Shown one piece after another: positions 27,006 to 36,210 of a DNA stretch of 64,000 bases (position 1 is the stretch's first letter; each line of letters begins with the position of its first letter). The stretch is from contig NW_025335568.1 of NCBI RefSeq assembly GCF_004798865.1, positions 53,485,486 through 53,549,485 on the forward strand. The letters are read 5' to 3'. A model generated the notes under the pieces. The model was not told where the DNA came from. It saw only the letters and a list, made by a program, of their open reading frames with translations, and made no database searches. The translations under genes were made by a program, and so were the position numbers. The stretch comes from Varanus komodoensis (lineage: Eukaryota; Chordata; Lepidosauria; Squamata; Varanidae).

Positions 27006-27348
27006 AGGTAAAGGTAAAGGTTTCACCATGACGTTAAAGTCCAGTCATGCCTGACTCTCGGGGGCGGTGCTCATCTCCGTTTCCTAGCTGAGTGAGCCAG
27101 CGTTTGTCCACAGACAGTTTCCCTGGTCATGTGGCTGGCATAACCAAACACCAAAGTGCACAGAACGCTGTTACCTGCCCACCGAAGTGGTACCTTTTTA
27201 TCTACTTGCATTTGCGTGCTTTCGAACTGCAAGGTTGGCAGGAGCTGGGACGGAGCAATGAGAACTCACCCCCTTGTGCAGATTCGAACCGGCGACCTTT
27301 CGATCAGCCAGCTCAGCAGTCTAACCCAGTGTACCACCTGCATCCCTT
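27006..27348 (-). mobile_element. Sauria-type SINE, full length, antisense, with 13-bp TSD
   Basis: On the minus strand the element starts with a tRNA-like head: box A gtggtacactgggttagac, box B ggttcgaatc. It continues through the conserved body to a 3' tail of (ACCTTT)n, seen on the + strand as aaggtaaaggtaaaggt. The tRNA head and ACCTTT tail are the marks of squamate Sauria SINEs, whose tail resembles that of Bov-B LINEs. The copy is flanked by perfect 13-bp direct repeats (atagtagagctta) at 26993-27005 and 27349-27361. A complete body and a perfect duplication point to a fairly recent insertion. Confidence 0.88.
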
Positions 27349-27361
27349 ATAGTAGAGCTTA
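27349..27361. repeat. Right target-site duplication of the Sauria SINE
   Basis: Perfect copy of atagtagagctta found at 26993-27005. Confidence 0.88.
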
Positions 27362-28867
27362 GCAAGGGCTAAAAAAGGATCTTGTTATAAGGGGGATTTA
27401 AATTCCACCATCACCTCTTCAGAATTGCAGATCGCTTGTATCTTTGGTTTGGCTTGACAGCTCACCTTTTGACAGCTGTCAGAACAAACCACACAGGAAA
27501 AGGAACTATTGGGAGCCTCTCTGGATCAATGTCCAGGGTTGGTACCTGCTGCATTTTGCAAGCTTCCTGGACATTGCCTAGGTGAAGTTGCCCCTCCCAT
27601 AAGTGCCCCTCCCACATGTGCACAACAAAAAAACTACAAAAATATTTGCAAGTGATAGTCGGTGTAATTTTATTTTAATACTTTGCAACTGCAGGCAGCC
27701 CTCTAAGGTGTTGCTTGAGCAGTTTCAAGGTTCTGTCAGTGACTGTCAAAGTAGTATCATGAAAGCTGGTTGTCAAACCAGACTTTGTGATTGCTGAAAA
27801 AAGGGGGAAGGCAGGGTGGAGGGACATGGTAAGCCAGACATAGTTTGCAATGATGGAAGAATATGCGGCAAGCAGCAAGTCTTTCTGAGCTGCAACATGT
27901 TCCTGTATTCTCGATCCTGCCTCTAACGTGTTCCATGGCATCTGCTTCCTGCTTCAGATGGCTCCCTGTGACCCAGCCCTGATCATCAGTGCATGGTTTT
28001 CAGTCCAGAAACTAGGCTGCTGCGGACTTTAATCATGTGTTGATTAAATTTGCTTTAGTTCATTGTATTTGTGTGCCTACCTTCCACTTAAAACAGCAGA
28101 CACATTAAAATAACAACACAAGCCAAATATGCAGGAAAGGAAAGGAAAGGAAAGGAAAGGAAAGGAAAGGAAAGGAAAGGAAAGGAAAAACTGTTGAAGG
28201 AGCAAGGCAGATAATTTCTTACCCCAGGATGTTTAAAATATGGATTTTTCAAATGACTGAATGAATAAATGATAGTAATGTATGTGCTAGAAACGGTATT
28301 GCCTTGAATGTGTATCCCTTTCTCTGGCCATTGGGGACCTTTCTCAGAACTAGTACTTTCGGCTTTTGCACATCTATCAGAAATACCAAACCATTTACAG
28401 GGTGGGAGCCGCATTGGCTTACATATAGTGCTGCCCCGAAGTTTCACTTTATGGATACTCCTCTGAGAAATTTCCTCCGAGCTGAACAAACTGTTTTACA
28501 GCTTGGAGTTTTAAATGACTTTTTTCTACAGTATCTAATACTGTGGTGGTGGTGATGGTTTGCACCTTGCCCAAGTATGCATTTGATTTTTTTTTTCTTG
28601 CAAAGTATTTCCTTAATTTCCTGCTAGTCAGATGCATGACCCAAACTAGCTATAATGAGGAGCTAACACCTCAGCTTGTGGTGTAGCTGTCTTGGTGTGA
28701 TTAACCCCTTTCTGTGAAAAGTTATTTTCTGCTTTCCATAGGGGACAATCGATACTCACTGTGGAATACAGCCAGTGATTTTTTCCTTACTGTATAGACA
28801 GCACAGCAGTTTTTACCCATTGCTAATAGTATCTAGGTGAAGCACCTGCTAATTTGTGGGTAACTTG
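27362..28867. other. Intron 1 stretch, nothing recognised apart from (GGAAA)n
   Basis: Non-coding; ends at the GC shift that marks the L2 LINE. Confidence 0.5.
28134..28190. repeat. (GGAAA)11 pentanucleotide repeat
   Basis: About eleven perfect GGAAA units; purine-only on this strand. Confidence 0.95.
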
Positions 28868-29190
28868 TGGGAGGAACCAGCGCGCCGGATGGGCCCACCT
28901 CCATCCGTGCCGCCCGGGCCCCGCCGCTGCTCCGCCACCCGCTGTTGCCTGCTGCTGCCGCTGCCCTGCTGCAGAGGCCAGGACCACCGGCCCAGGACCC
29001 TGCTCCAGCCTGCTTCCCCCGGTGCGTGTGAAAGATGCTCCGGGAAGGGGTGGGGCACGGGGAGGGGCTCTGCGGGCCACAAAGCGCCGGCGGTGACTGG
29101 GGCCAGCGGCCTTGGGGTGACGGCCTAAGGGCGGTCGCAGTTTGGGGGGCCGAGTGGGGGGCTGGGCTGGCCAGGGGCTCTGGCCGTGGA
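28868..29190 (+). promoter_or_regulatory. CpG-rich 5' leader of the L2 LINE (internal promoter region)
   Basis: The GC content jumps at about 28870 (ccagcgcgccggatgggccc) and falls again after about 29190. It is contiguous with the L2 endonuclease region. Full-length LINEs carry an internal promoter here. It contains no spliced EML4 start, so a host CpG island is less likely. Confidence 0.6.
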
Positions 29191-29305
29191 TTGGTTTTAT
29201 TTATTTGTGGGCTAGTGGTGGTCTAGGTGGAGGACAGTAGGATGTTTTAATGGTTTTAGTTGTTGGTTTTAGATTGTTTTTAATTGGTGCATCTCGTGCT
29301 TTATT

Positions 29306-30100
29306 ATGATGTTCCCTGGGGAGCGTGGGGCTGCCACCATCGGGGTGGTGATGGGCAATGGGCGTTATGGCGTTGGGGGTCTAACGGGTCAGCATAGAAG
29401 AAGGAGGGACAGATGGTTAACTTCTGTCCCTCTTTCTGGTTATTCCCCCAGCCGGCGGGTTCCAGGTAGACTTGTCAACTGCCCTCCAGGCCTGTCGGTG
29501 CTGCTGCTTAATGCCAGGTCGGTCCAAAATAGGGCAACACTCATCCATGGATGAGAGGGCCGACCTGGCATGCATCACAGAGACCTGGGCGGGCGAGGGG
29601 GGGGATGTTTCCCTCTCACGATTGTGCCTGCCTGGGTACCTGGTCCAGCACCGACCACGCCTGGAGGGGAGGGGAGGGGGGTCGCTCTGGTTTATCGAGC
29701 TTCTATTTCCCTTGTGGGGCGTCCTGTCCTCTCGAGACTGGGGCTGGAGTGCCTCCACTTGGTGTTGGGCGACCGAGACAGATTGGGGATTCTGTTGGTG
29801 TACCATGCACCCTTCTGCCCAACAGACTCCCTGCCTGAGCTGACGGAGATCGTCTCGGACCTGGTGTTGACGATTCCTAGGATGTTGGTCCTGGGGGACT
29901 TCAATCTCCATGCCGAGATGGTTCTAACCGGGGCGGCTCAGGACGTCATTGGCCCGACCCATGAATGTGGACACACTCTGGACCTGGTTTTCTCGACAGG
30001 GCAGGAAGAGGGTGATCTGAGGGTGAGGAATTTAAGCTTGACGCCCTTGTCATGATCAGATCAGTTCCTCATAAGGTTTGAGCTCGAGAGCGGCCTTTTC
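29306..30100 (+). pseudogene. L2 LINE endonuclease region (broken)
   Basis: This is the N-terminal endonuclease (exonuclease-endonuclease-phosphatase fold) that nicks target DNA. Visible motifs are LSVLLLNARSVQNR near 29500, ITETW at 29574-29588, VALVYRA near 29685, LGDFNLHAE with GDFN at 29894-29905, and SDQF at 30056. In the family the last motif is normally SDH, so the catalytic His is replaced by Gln. The frame shifts near 29550 and again between about 29670 and 29690, and an in-frame TGA lies at 30053-30055, directly before SDQ. Its place just upstream of the RT region fits the usual L2 order. Confidence 0.85.
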
Positions 30101-30112
30101 CTCTGCAAGGGT

Positions 30113-32251
30113 GTGGACCCGATTGTATTGGTCCGCCCCCAGAGCCGGATGGATCCTGATGGATTCCTGGAAGCTCTGGGGGATTTTCCGTTTGACAAGG
30201 CTGGTGATCCTGTCGATGCCCTGGTTGAACTGTGGAATGAGGAGATGACCAGTGCTATTGACACGATCGTTCCCAAGCGTCCTCTCCCACCTGGCAGTGC
30301 CCTTTCATCTCCTTGGTATACACCTGAATTACAGGCGATGAAGCAGGTTGGGAGGCGTCTAGAGCGTAGGTGGAGAAGATCACGGGGTGATTCTGACCGA
30401 ACACACTTAAGAACCCATTATCGGGCCTATGCTGTGGCGGTGAGGATGGTGAAGAAGAAATTCTTCTCCGTTTCCAATGCCTCCTCACAATGCCGTCCGG
30501 CAGAGCTTTTTCGGGTGGTGCAGGGGCTGATACATCTGGGCCCGAAGAAAGATCTTGTGCCACCCTCGAAGGCCCACTGTGACGACTTTTCCAAGCATTT
30601 CAGGGAGAAAATCGCTCAGATTCGCCACGAGCTATTGAATCAGATTCTACTGGGGAGACGCCATCAACGCCGTCGAGTCCACAATTAATGGATGAATTTC
30701 GGTTGTTGTGGCCTGATGATGTGGACGAGGTGCTTGGACAAGTACGTACTACCACTTGCTTACTAGACCCATGCCCATCTTGGCTACTTAAGAAAGCCAA
30801 GGATGGGATTGGATCCTGGAGGTGGTCAACACCTCTTTAAGAGATGGCCGGGTACCTGCCCCTTTAAAGGAGGCGGTAGTCCGGCCAGTCCTAAAGAAGG
30901 CGTTCCTGGATCCAGAGGTGGCCGCCAATTATAGACCGGTGGCCAACATCCCGTTCCTGGGCAAGGTGCTAGAGCGGCTGGTGGCGGGACAACTCCAAGC
31001 ACTCTTGGATGAAACTGATTATCTGGACCCATTTCAGTTCGGCTTCAGACCCGGGTACGGTACTGAATCTGCCTTGGTCGCCCTGTACGATGACCTGTGC
31101 AGGGAGAAGGACAGGGGGAGTGCGGCCCTGTTGGTTCTTCTGGACTTCTCGGTGGCTTTCAATACCATCGACCATGGTATCCTTCTGGATAGGCTTGCGG
31201 GATTGGGGGTTGGAGGCACTGCTTTGCAGTGGTTCTGCTCCTATCTCAATGGCCGATTTCAGAAGGTGGTGCTGGGGGACTATGGCTCTGCACCATGGCA
31301 GTTATGCCATGGAGTTCCGCAGGGGTCCATTTTGTCCCCTTTGCTATGTAACAACTACATGAAACCGCTGGGAGAGGTCATCAGGAGGTGTGGGCTGCGG
31401 AGTCATCAGTACGCTGATGACACCCAGCTCTACCTCTTGTTTTCCACCAATCCAGGTGAGGCAGTGCCTGTGCTAAACCGGTGCCTGGCCGAGGTAATGG
31501 GCTGGATGAGGGCCAATAAACTGAAGCTCAATCCAGACAAGACGGAGGTCCTGTTGGTGGGTGGCTCGGGATGGGGGACTTGGGCCTTGTCCTAAATGGG
31601 GTTGCACTCCCTCTGAGGGACAGGGTTCGCAGCTTAGGAGTGCTCCTTGATCCTGAGCTGTCTCTAGAAGCTCAGGTGACGGCGGTGGCGAGGAGCGCCT
31701 TCCTTCAGCTTTGGCTGATACATCAGCTGCGTCCCTTCCTGGAGAACAACTCCCTGGCGACAGTGACACCCGCGCTGGTAACTTCCCGATTAGATTTCTG
31801 TAATGCGCTCTACATGGGGCTACCCTTGAAGACGGTCTGGATACTTCAGTTGGTGCAGAATAGAGCTGCCAGGTTGCTGACGGGAGCTGGGCGTTGTTCT
31901 CATAGAACCCCAGTCCTCCGTCAGCTCCACTGGCTTCCGATTGAAGTCTGGGCCCAATTCAAGGTGTTGGTTATGACCTATAAAGCCCTAAACGGCTTGG
32001 GACCTGGATATCTAAAGGAACGCTTGCGCCCATATATGCCCTCCCACCCCTTGAGATCAGCAGGAGAGGCCCTTCTCTGGGAACCCTCCATGAAGGATAT
32101 TAGGAGGGTAAGTACCCGGAGGAGGGCTTTCTCTGCGGTGGCGCCCCATCTATGGAATGCGCTCCCCAGAGAGGTCCGCCTGGCGCCGTCGTTATTTGTT
32201 TTTCGGCGCCAGGCTAAGACCTTTTTATTTAAAACTTATTTTAATTGCTAA
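30113..32251 (+). pseudogene. L2 LINE linker, reverse transcriptase and C-terminal region (broken)
   Basis: The linker (30113-30640) contains PWYTPELQAMKQVGRRLERR, then FREKIAQIRHELL. The frame changes near 30640 and again near 30810. The RT then reads [55 protein letters not shown] (motif A; AFN where AFD is usual), [14 protein letters not shown], and [10 protein letters not shown] with YADD at 31410-31421. The catalytic Asp residues of motifs A and C are kept. A further shift at about 31580 leads into the C-terminal segment (RLDFCNALYMGLPLKTVWIL, LHWLPIE, AFSAVAPHLWNALPREVRLA), which ends at a stop at 32249-32251. This is a single ORF2-type polyprotein in living elements. Confidence 0.92.
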
Positions 32252-32524
32252 ATTATTGAATTAATTAGGATATTAAAATTAGACGAGAATGCACCAGGGG
32301 TTTTTAAATGTTTTTTTCTTTTAAATTATTATTATATTATTATTATGTATGTTTTTATGTATTTTTTGTGAGCCGCCCCGAGGCTGTGTTGCGATGGGGG
32401 TGGCATAGAAATGTTTTAAATAAATAAAATAAATAAACTTTGCAAAGGAAAGTTTGGTGGGATCTTTTCAAAATCAGTTTAGGTTTTCCCCCTTTCTCTT
32501 CATTACAAACATCTCTCCTCATAT

Positions 32525-32675
32525 AGGAACAGGCCATAGCTTAGTGGTAAAGGCTTTGTGTAGCAAGAGGACGGCCCCATTTTTAGTCCGTGGAATCCCC
32601 ACCACTGGCAGTTTGCAAGTAGATGGCGCTGGACCAATAGTCCTGACTGTATAAAAGGCAACTTGCTATGTTCAC
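32525..32675 (+). mobile_element. tRNA-Ala-like squamate SINE, sense, degraded
   Basis: The head gccatagcttagtggtaaag gctttgtgt is like tRNA-Ala box A (gtagctcagtggtagag). It then passes through a degenerate box B (gtccgtggaatcccc) to agatggcgctggaccaatag tcctgactgtataaaaggca acttgctatgttcac, the known 3' end (ggaccaatggtctgactcagtataaggcagcttcatgtgttc). It sits 87 bp beyond the L2 tail. Confidence 0.75.
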
Positions 32676-32879
32676 ACTTATGTCTCCAACCATAGTTGGA
32701 AGATTACCGCTCTTCACAGCAAGTAGTTTTGCTTAGGAAAGTTAAACATTAGCTAAAACAGTTCCTCTCAGTATCAGTGTGTACAGCAGCATCACCATCT
32801 CACTGTAGGACTTCATGAGCACCGGGGATGAGCCTGTAGCACTTTTTTCGATGAATATTTCTCTCAGTGCGAAATGGGT

Positions 32880-32962
32880 GGTGTAACTTGGTGTCCTGTA
32901 ACAGGAGGGGGTTGGATCCAATGGCCTTCATGGCCCCTTCCCACTCTACTATTCTATGATCC
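32880..32962 (+). mobile_element. CR1 LINE 3' end, sense
   Basis: ggagggggttggatccaatg, gccttcatggccccttccca and ctctactattctatgatc match the CR1 3' signature ggttggac...atgacc...ccttccaactctattattctatgat, ending in the attctatg-type tail. Heavily 5' truncated. Confidence 0.8.
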
Positions 32963-33242
32963 CAACCAACTTCCACAGGAAGTGTTCAAACAGTGGTGAA
33001 GCTAGAAAGCCAGCAGGAATGTGAGAAGGTTCAACAGAAGTTTGCACATGGCAGTGTCTCACATCTATCTTCAGCTGTCTTGCTGCTGAAGTTGTGGTGG
33101 GGTGTTCAGTGTACTGAGCATCTGGCTTTCAGGGAACAATTGTGTCCCCTTGAGACCAAGGGGGCCAACCTGGAGAAGCTGGAAGCCAAACAGCAACAGC
33201 ATTGCATTGATACCCTACCTGTCTTCCACTTTTGAGGAAGCC

Positions 33243-33372
33243 AAGGTGTTTTACAAGTTTCTCCTCCTCTCCATTTTATCCTCACAACAACCCATGTTGA
33301 GAATCTATGACTCAACCAAAGTCACCCAGTGAGCTTCATAGCCAAGGGGGACCTGGAACCCAGATTTTTAAG
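33243..33372 (-). repeat. MIR-like SINE body, antisense
   Basis: attttatcctcacaacaacc, gactcaaccaaagtcaccca and gtgagcttcatagccaaggg ggacctggaacccag form the complement of the MIR-type body common in squamates (tgggtgac...ggttgttgtgagga). Confidence 0.65.
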
Positions 33373-34341
33373 AAATGTTGTTAATTCTCTCCTCCCTTCT
33401 CCCATAGGGTTGGATTTTGAGAATTGATCGGCAGTAGCAGAGGGTTTGGTGGAGAATGCATTCAGAAATGTGATCAACATGCCCCATTTTGAGGGTGATG
33501 AGGAATCACTGCAAGGAAGAGGGAAATCTTCCCTTAGAACTAACCTTTCACATGGTGAAGAAACAGGTGCATCTCCTGTGTGGGATGTAACCATGTAAGG
33601 GGCAAAAGGGACCTTGAAATGGAATGGAACCATTTAGCATTTTGTCCTGTGGCCCCTTTGGGGCCTTTGAGTTACCCTCTTGTTCCAGTCTGTGCTTGTG
33701 TCCTGTATCTACCCCATCTCCATTTGGGAGATGAAAGTATTTTCACCCACATCCCTTAGGAATGATTCTGCCTAAACTAGAAGCTCTCTTGCTCTTGTCA
33801 GCTTTCCCCAGGGATCAGTTTAAAAAGTTTAATGATCCTAACAAGGTTTATTCCCAAATGCATGCTCATCTTACAAACTTGCTACTGTCATGATAGATGG
33901 AGAAAGTATGTTATTTTAGTTACATGTACTTAAGTTTAGTTACAGTTGGACACGGGAATGAATGTGTTCTGCCAAGGGCTTCATGGGAAAATGATGGCTT
34001 TGAGTAGGAATGGATGAATCTGTCAATTTTGGTTTTTCTCAGTTTTTCATTTTTTCCTGCCTTAAGTTTGATTTGCCCCAAACTTCAAGATTATTTGTAA
34101 ATTTTCATGAATATTCATAAGCATTTTGTGCATTTTTCTAATACCTGCATTCACAAAGAGATATCTTCATATGATGTTTTTTCATCCTTTCTGTACACAG
34201 ATTATTGTGCACATTTTTTGGAGAATCCATTGCAAAATTTAGACAAATGCAAATTGCAATTAGTATTGGTTTCCACAGTGCTAAAATTTGAAATCAGATA
34301 GCTTCATATTAAAAATTTAGAACAACAATGCCCCCATTCCT
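33373..34341. other. AT-rich intron stretch; possible unknown repeat at 34000-34330
   Basis: The T-rich text with tgtgcatttttc and gcacattttttgg resembles the stretch at 60960-61020 (ttttgtgcacatttcaaaag); a shared old repeat is possible but unproven. Confidence 0.35.
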
Positions 34342-34369
34342 ACTTTATTTATTTATTTATTTATTTTAG
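34342..34369. repeat. (TTTA)n repeat
   Basis: About six TTTA/ATTT units next to ggggtgcactgcaccacatg tg; possibly the tail of an antisense LINE or SINE. Confidence 0.7.
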
Positions 34370-34999
34370 GGGTGCACTGCACCACATGTGATTGCAGACC
34401 AAGGCTTTAAAATTTGTTGTTATCTGTGAGAGAATAGTGCTTCAGTATTATCACATGGCAGTATCCAAGCATTATCTTATACATATGTATTTATAAATAC
34501 GAAAAAAATCATAAAATTAAATATAATGGTATTGTGTCAGCACAGATTGGCTTCCATTGTCCTTTCTTCTCTGTAGGGTTCCTCTCCTTTTGTTTGAAAA
34601 ACCTTGCATTTTTAGGGCTGTGTGCTTGGAGAGATGTAAATTACTCCTAACATATTAAAGAGTTGTTGGGGGTGGGAAGCACTCCACACAGTAAGATTGC
34701 TTTGTTTTGACATTTATCTTGCCGTGATCGTTCTGCCAGTTGGCTTTAGGCACGGCTACCAAAAAGACGGAACACATGTTGCATTCATTAACTTTCCTCT
34801 GGCTCCGCTCAATTTTGCAAGTCAGACAAAAGCATAATCATATTAAATGGACTGTAGTGCAGTTGTAATATGAGTTCTCACACACTTAATGAAATGATAA
34901 TATTGAAAGAGCTGCTCTTCTCCCCAAAGATACTATGCCTTTCTAATGATCAAGTATATAATTTCCATACATTGCCATATGACAAGTGCCATTTTCCTA

Positions 35000-35185
35000 T
35001 TCAGTCTTATTTGCATACCGCTCTTCCCCCAAGATTCTCAGAACCATATACATCTAGTGATCCTATATGATCCTCAACAACTGTGCAAGGTAGGTTAGGT
35101 TGAGATTGTGACTGGCTAACAGTTACCCAACCTGCTTTGTTACGATCAAGTGGGAACTGGAACTCAGGTCTCTTGCATCCAGTTC
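35000..35185 (-). repeat. MIR-like SINE body, antisense
   Basis: cataccgctcttcccccaag, gatcctcaacaactgtgcaa ggtaggttaggttgagattg tgactggc, then gaactggaactcaggtctct. Same layout as 33243-33372, with the LINE-like end (ataccgctcttc) at the left. Confidence 0.65.
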
Positions 35186-35485
35186 CAATGTCCTGCTCAT
35201 CCACACTGGATTAAAAATTATGACAATGAATTTTCATGCCACCAGTTTGCGTATTGTTTTCTACATGGTAGCAAGATTTTTTAAATATTCATTCTTGTTC
35301 TTTGTGGTTTATTCCAGCTTCCTTTTAGAAAAGTCATGACAATGTTTTTAGTTCTGGGTGCATTTCAGAGAATGCACTGCTGGCTTCTTTTGCTGCATCT
35401 TTAACATTTCCTTCCTATTTTAACTTTTATTTATGACTTAATCTACTGTTTCCCTGTGATTCCTATAGAATGCAGTCTCCTATAG

Positions 35486-35623
35486 CAGTCTTCCCCAACA
35501 TTGTGCCTTCCAGACACATTTGGACTGCAATACGCAGACTTCCCAGTCAATGGCCCTACTGGATGGGAATTGTAGGAGTTGCAGTCTAAATGCCTTTGAA
35601 GGCCACCAGACTGGGGAAGGCTG
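35486..35623. mobile_element. Foldback MITE of hAT type
   Basis: The left end cagtcttccccaac and the complement of the right end cagccttccccagt form a TIR. The inside is a loose palindrome (ttggactgcaata... / ...ggagttgcagtctaaat). The flanking 8-mers tcctatag and cactatat are similar (5 of 8), as an old 8-bp hAT duplication would be. Confidence 0.65.
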
Positions 35624-36141
35624 CACTATATCATTTAATCATATTTTGAACTCTCCCTGTAAACACATTACAAACCATGGCACCAATCCTCCATCTCCTT
35701 TCTGTTGGTTCAGGAATGGCAGTTTGCTACCACTTTTGCCCTTGATTTCAATATAATTTGCACTTTAAACCTTCTGATGAGACTCCGACTGCCATAGCCC
35801 CTGTTCTGAAGTGTCCAGTGTTCCAGCCTACCAGTTAAATCTTAGCTTCTCTTGGTTTACAGAAAAGATGTCTGGGTTATGTGTACACTTTCAAAAATAT
35901 TAGCATGTCTGTTTAATAATGATCCTATAGATACCTGAAGTGTCATCTTCTTGTTTTTAACACAAAAAGCGAACCCCTAGTGCTTGCTAAGTGCTTTAAT
36001 TCCTAGTTGTATCATCTGAAAGAATACTGTGTAGTGTTTGCAGTAGTAAATGCCTTTATTAGTGCATTTATGACGTCTAGGATTTTAGCCACTCCTCTCA
36101 GCAGGCTCAGATTCCCCCCCCCCACATGTGTTCCACCCCCT

Positions 36142-36210
36142 TCTCTCTCTCTCTCTCCCTCTCTTTCCCTCTCTCATACACACACACAGAGAGAGGGAGA
36201 GAGAGAGAGA
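36142..36210. repeat. (CT)n - (AC)n - (GA)n compound microsatellite forming a hairpin
   Basis: The CT-rich tract at 36144-36164 is an exact complement of the GA tract at 36190-36210 (21 bp, including the matching ccc/ggg interruption), with a 25-base loop containing (AC)5. A run of 12 C precedes it at about 36112-36123. Confidence 0.9.

Larger units (their letters stand above)
28868..32438 (+). mobile_element. L2-clade non-LTR retrotransposon, near full length, sense to EML4
   Basis: The 3.57-kb element has a CpG-rich leader (about 28868-29300), an apurinic-type endonuclease region (29306-30100), a linker, a reverse transcriptase (about 30640-31600), a C-terminal segment ending in KTFLFKTYFNC (stop at 32249-32251), a short 3' UTR containing gagccgccccgaggctg, and an (AAATA)n tail at about 32415-32438. 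L2 clade is assigned from the RT motifs ([19 protein letters not shown]) and the C-terminal signature RLDFCNALY, LQLVQNRAARLL, HWLP, LWNALP. The reading frame changes at least five times and has at least one in-frame stop, so it is dead, yet it is CpG-rich and little decayed. No target-site duplication was found, as is usual for L2. The 5' boundary is placed at the GC shift and may be off by tens of bases. Confidence 0.93.

Noticed and set aside
27270-27348. A true tRNA gene on the minus strand
   Set aside because: Box A and box B are present but are the head of a Sauria-type SINE with a TSD, so it is not an independent tRNA gene.
28854-29226. GC-rich block as an EML4 CpG island or alternative first exon
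   Set aside because: It runs straight into the L2 endonuclease region and the open frames on both strands are artefacts of high GC. No sequence like the EML4 start is present. It is kept only as the LINE leader.
32525-32600. A true tRNA-Ala gene
   Set aside because: Box B is degenerate, the arms do not fold as a tRNA, and the sequence continues into a known SINE 3' end.
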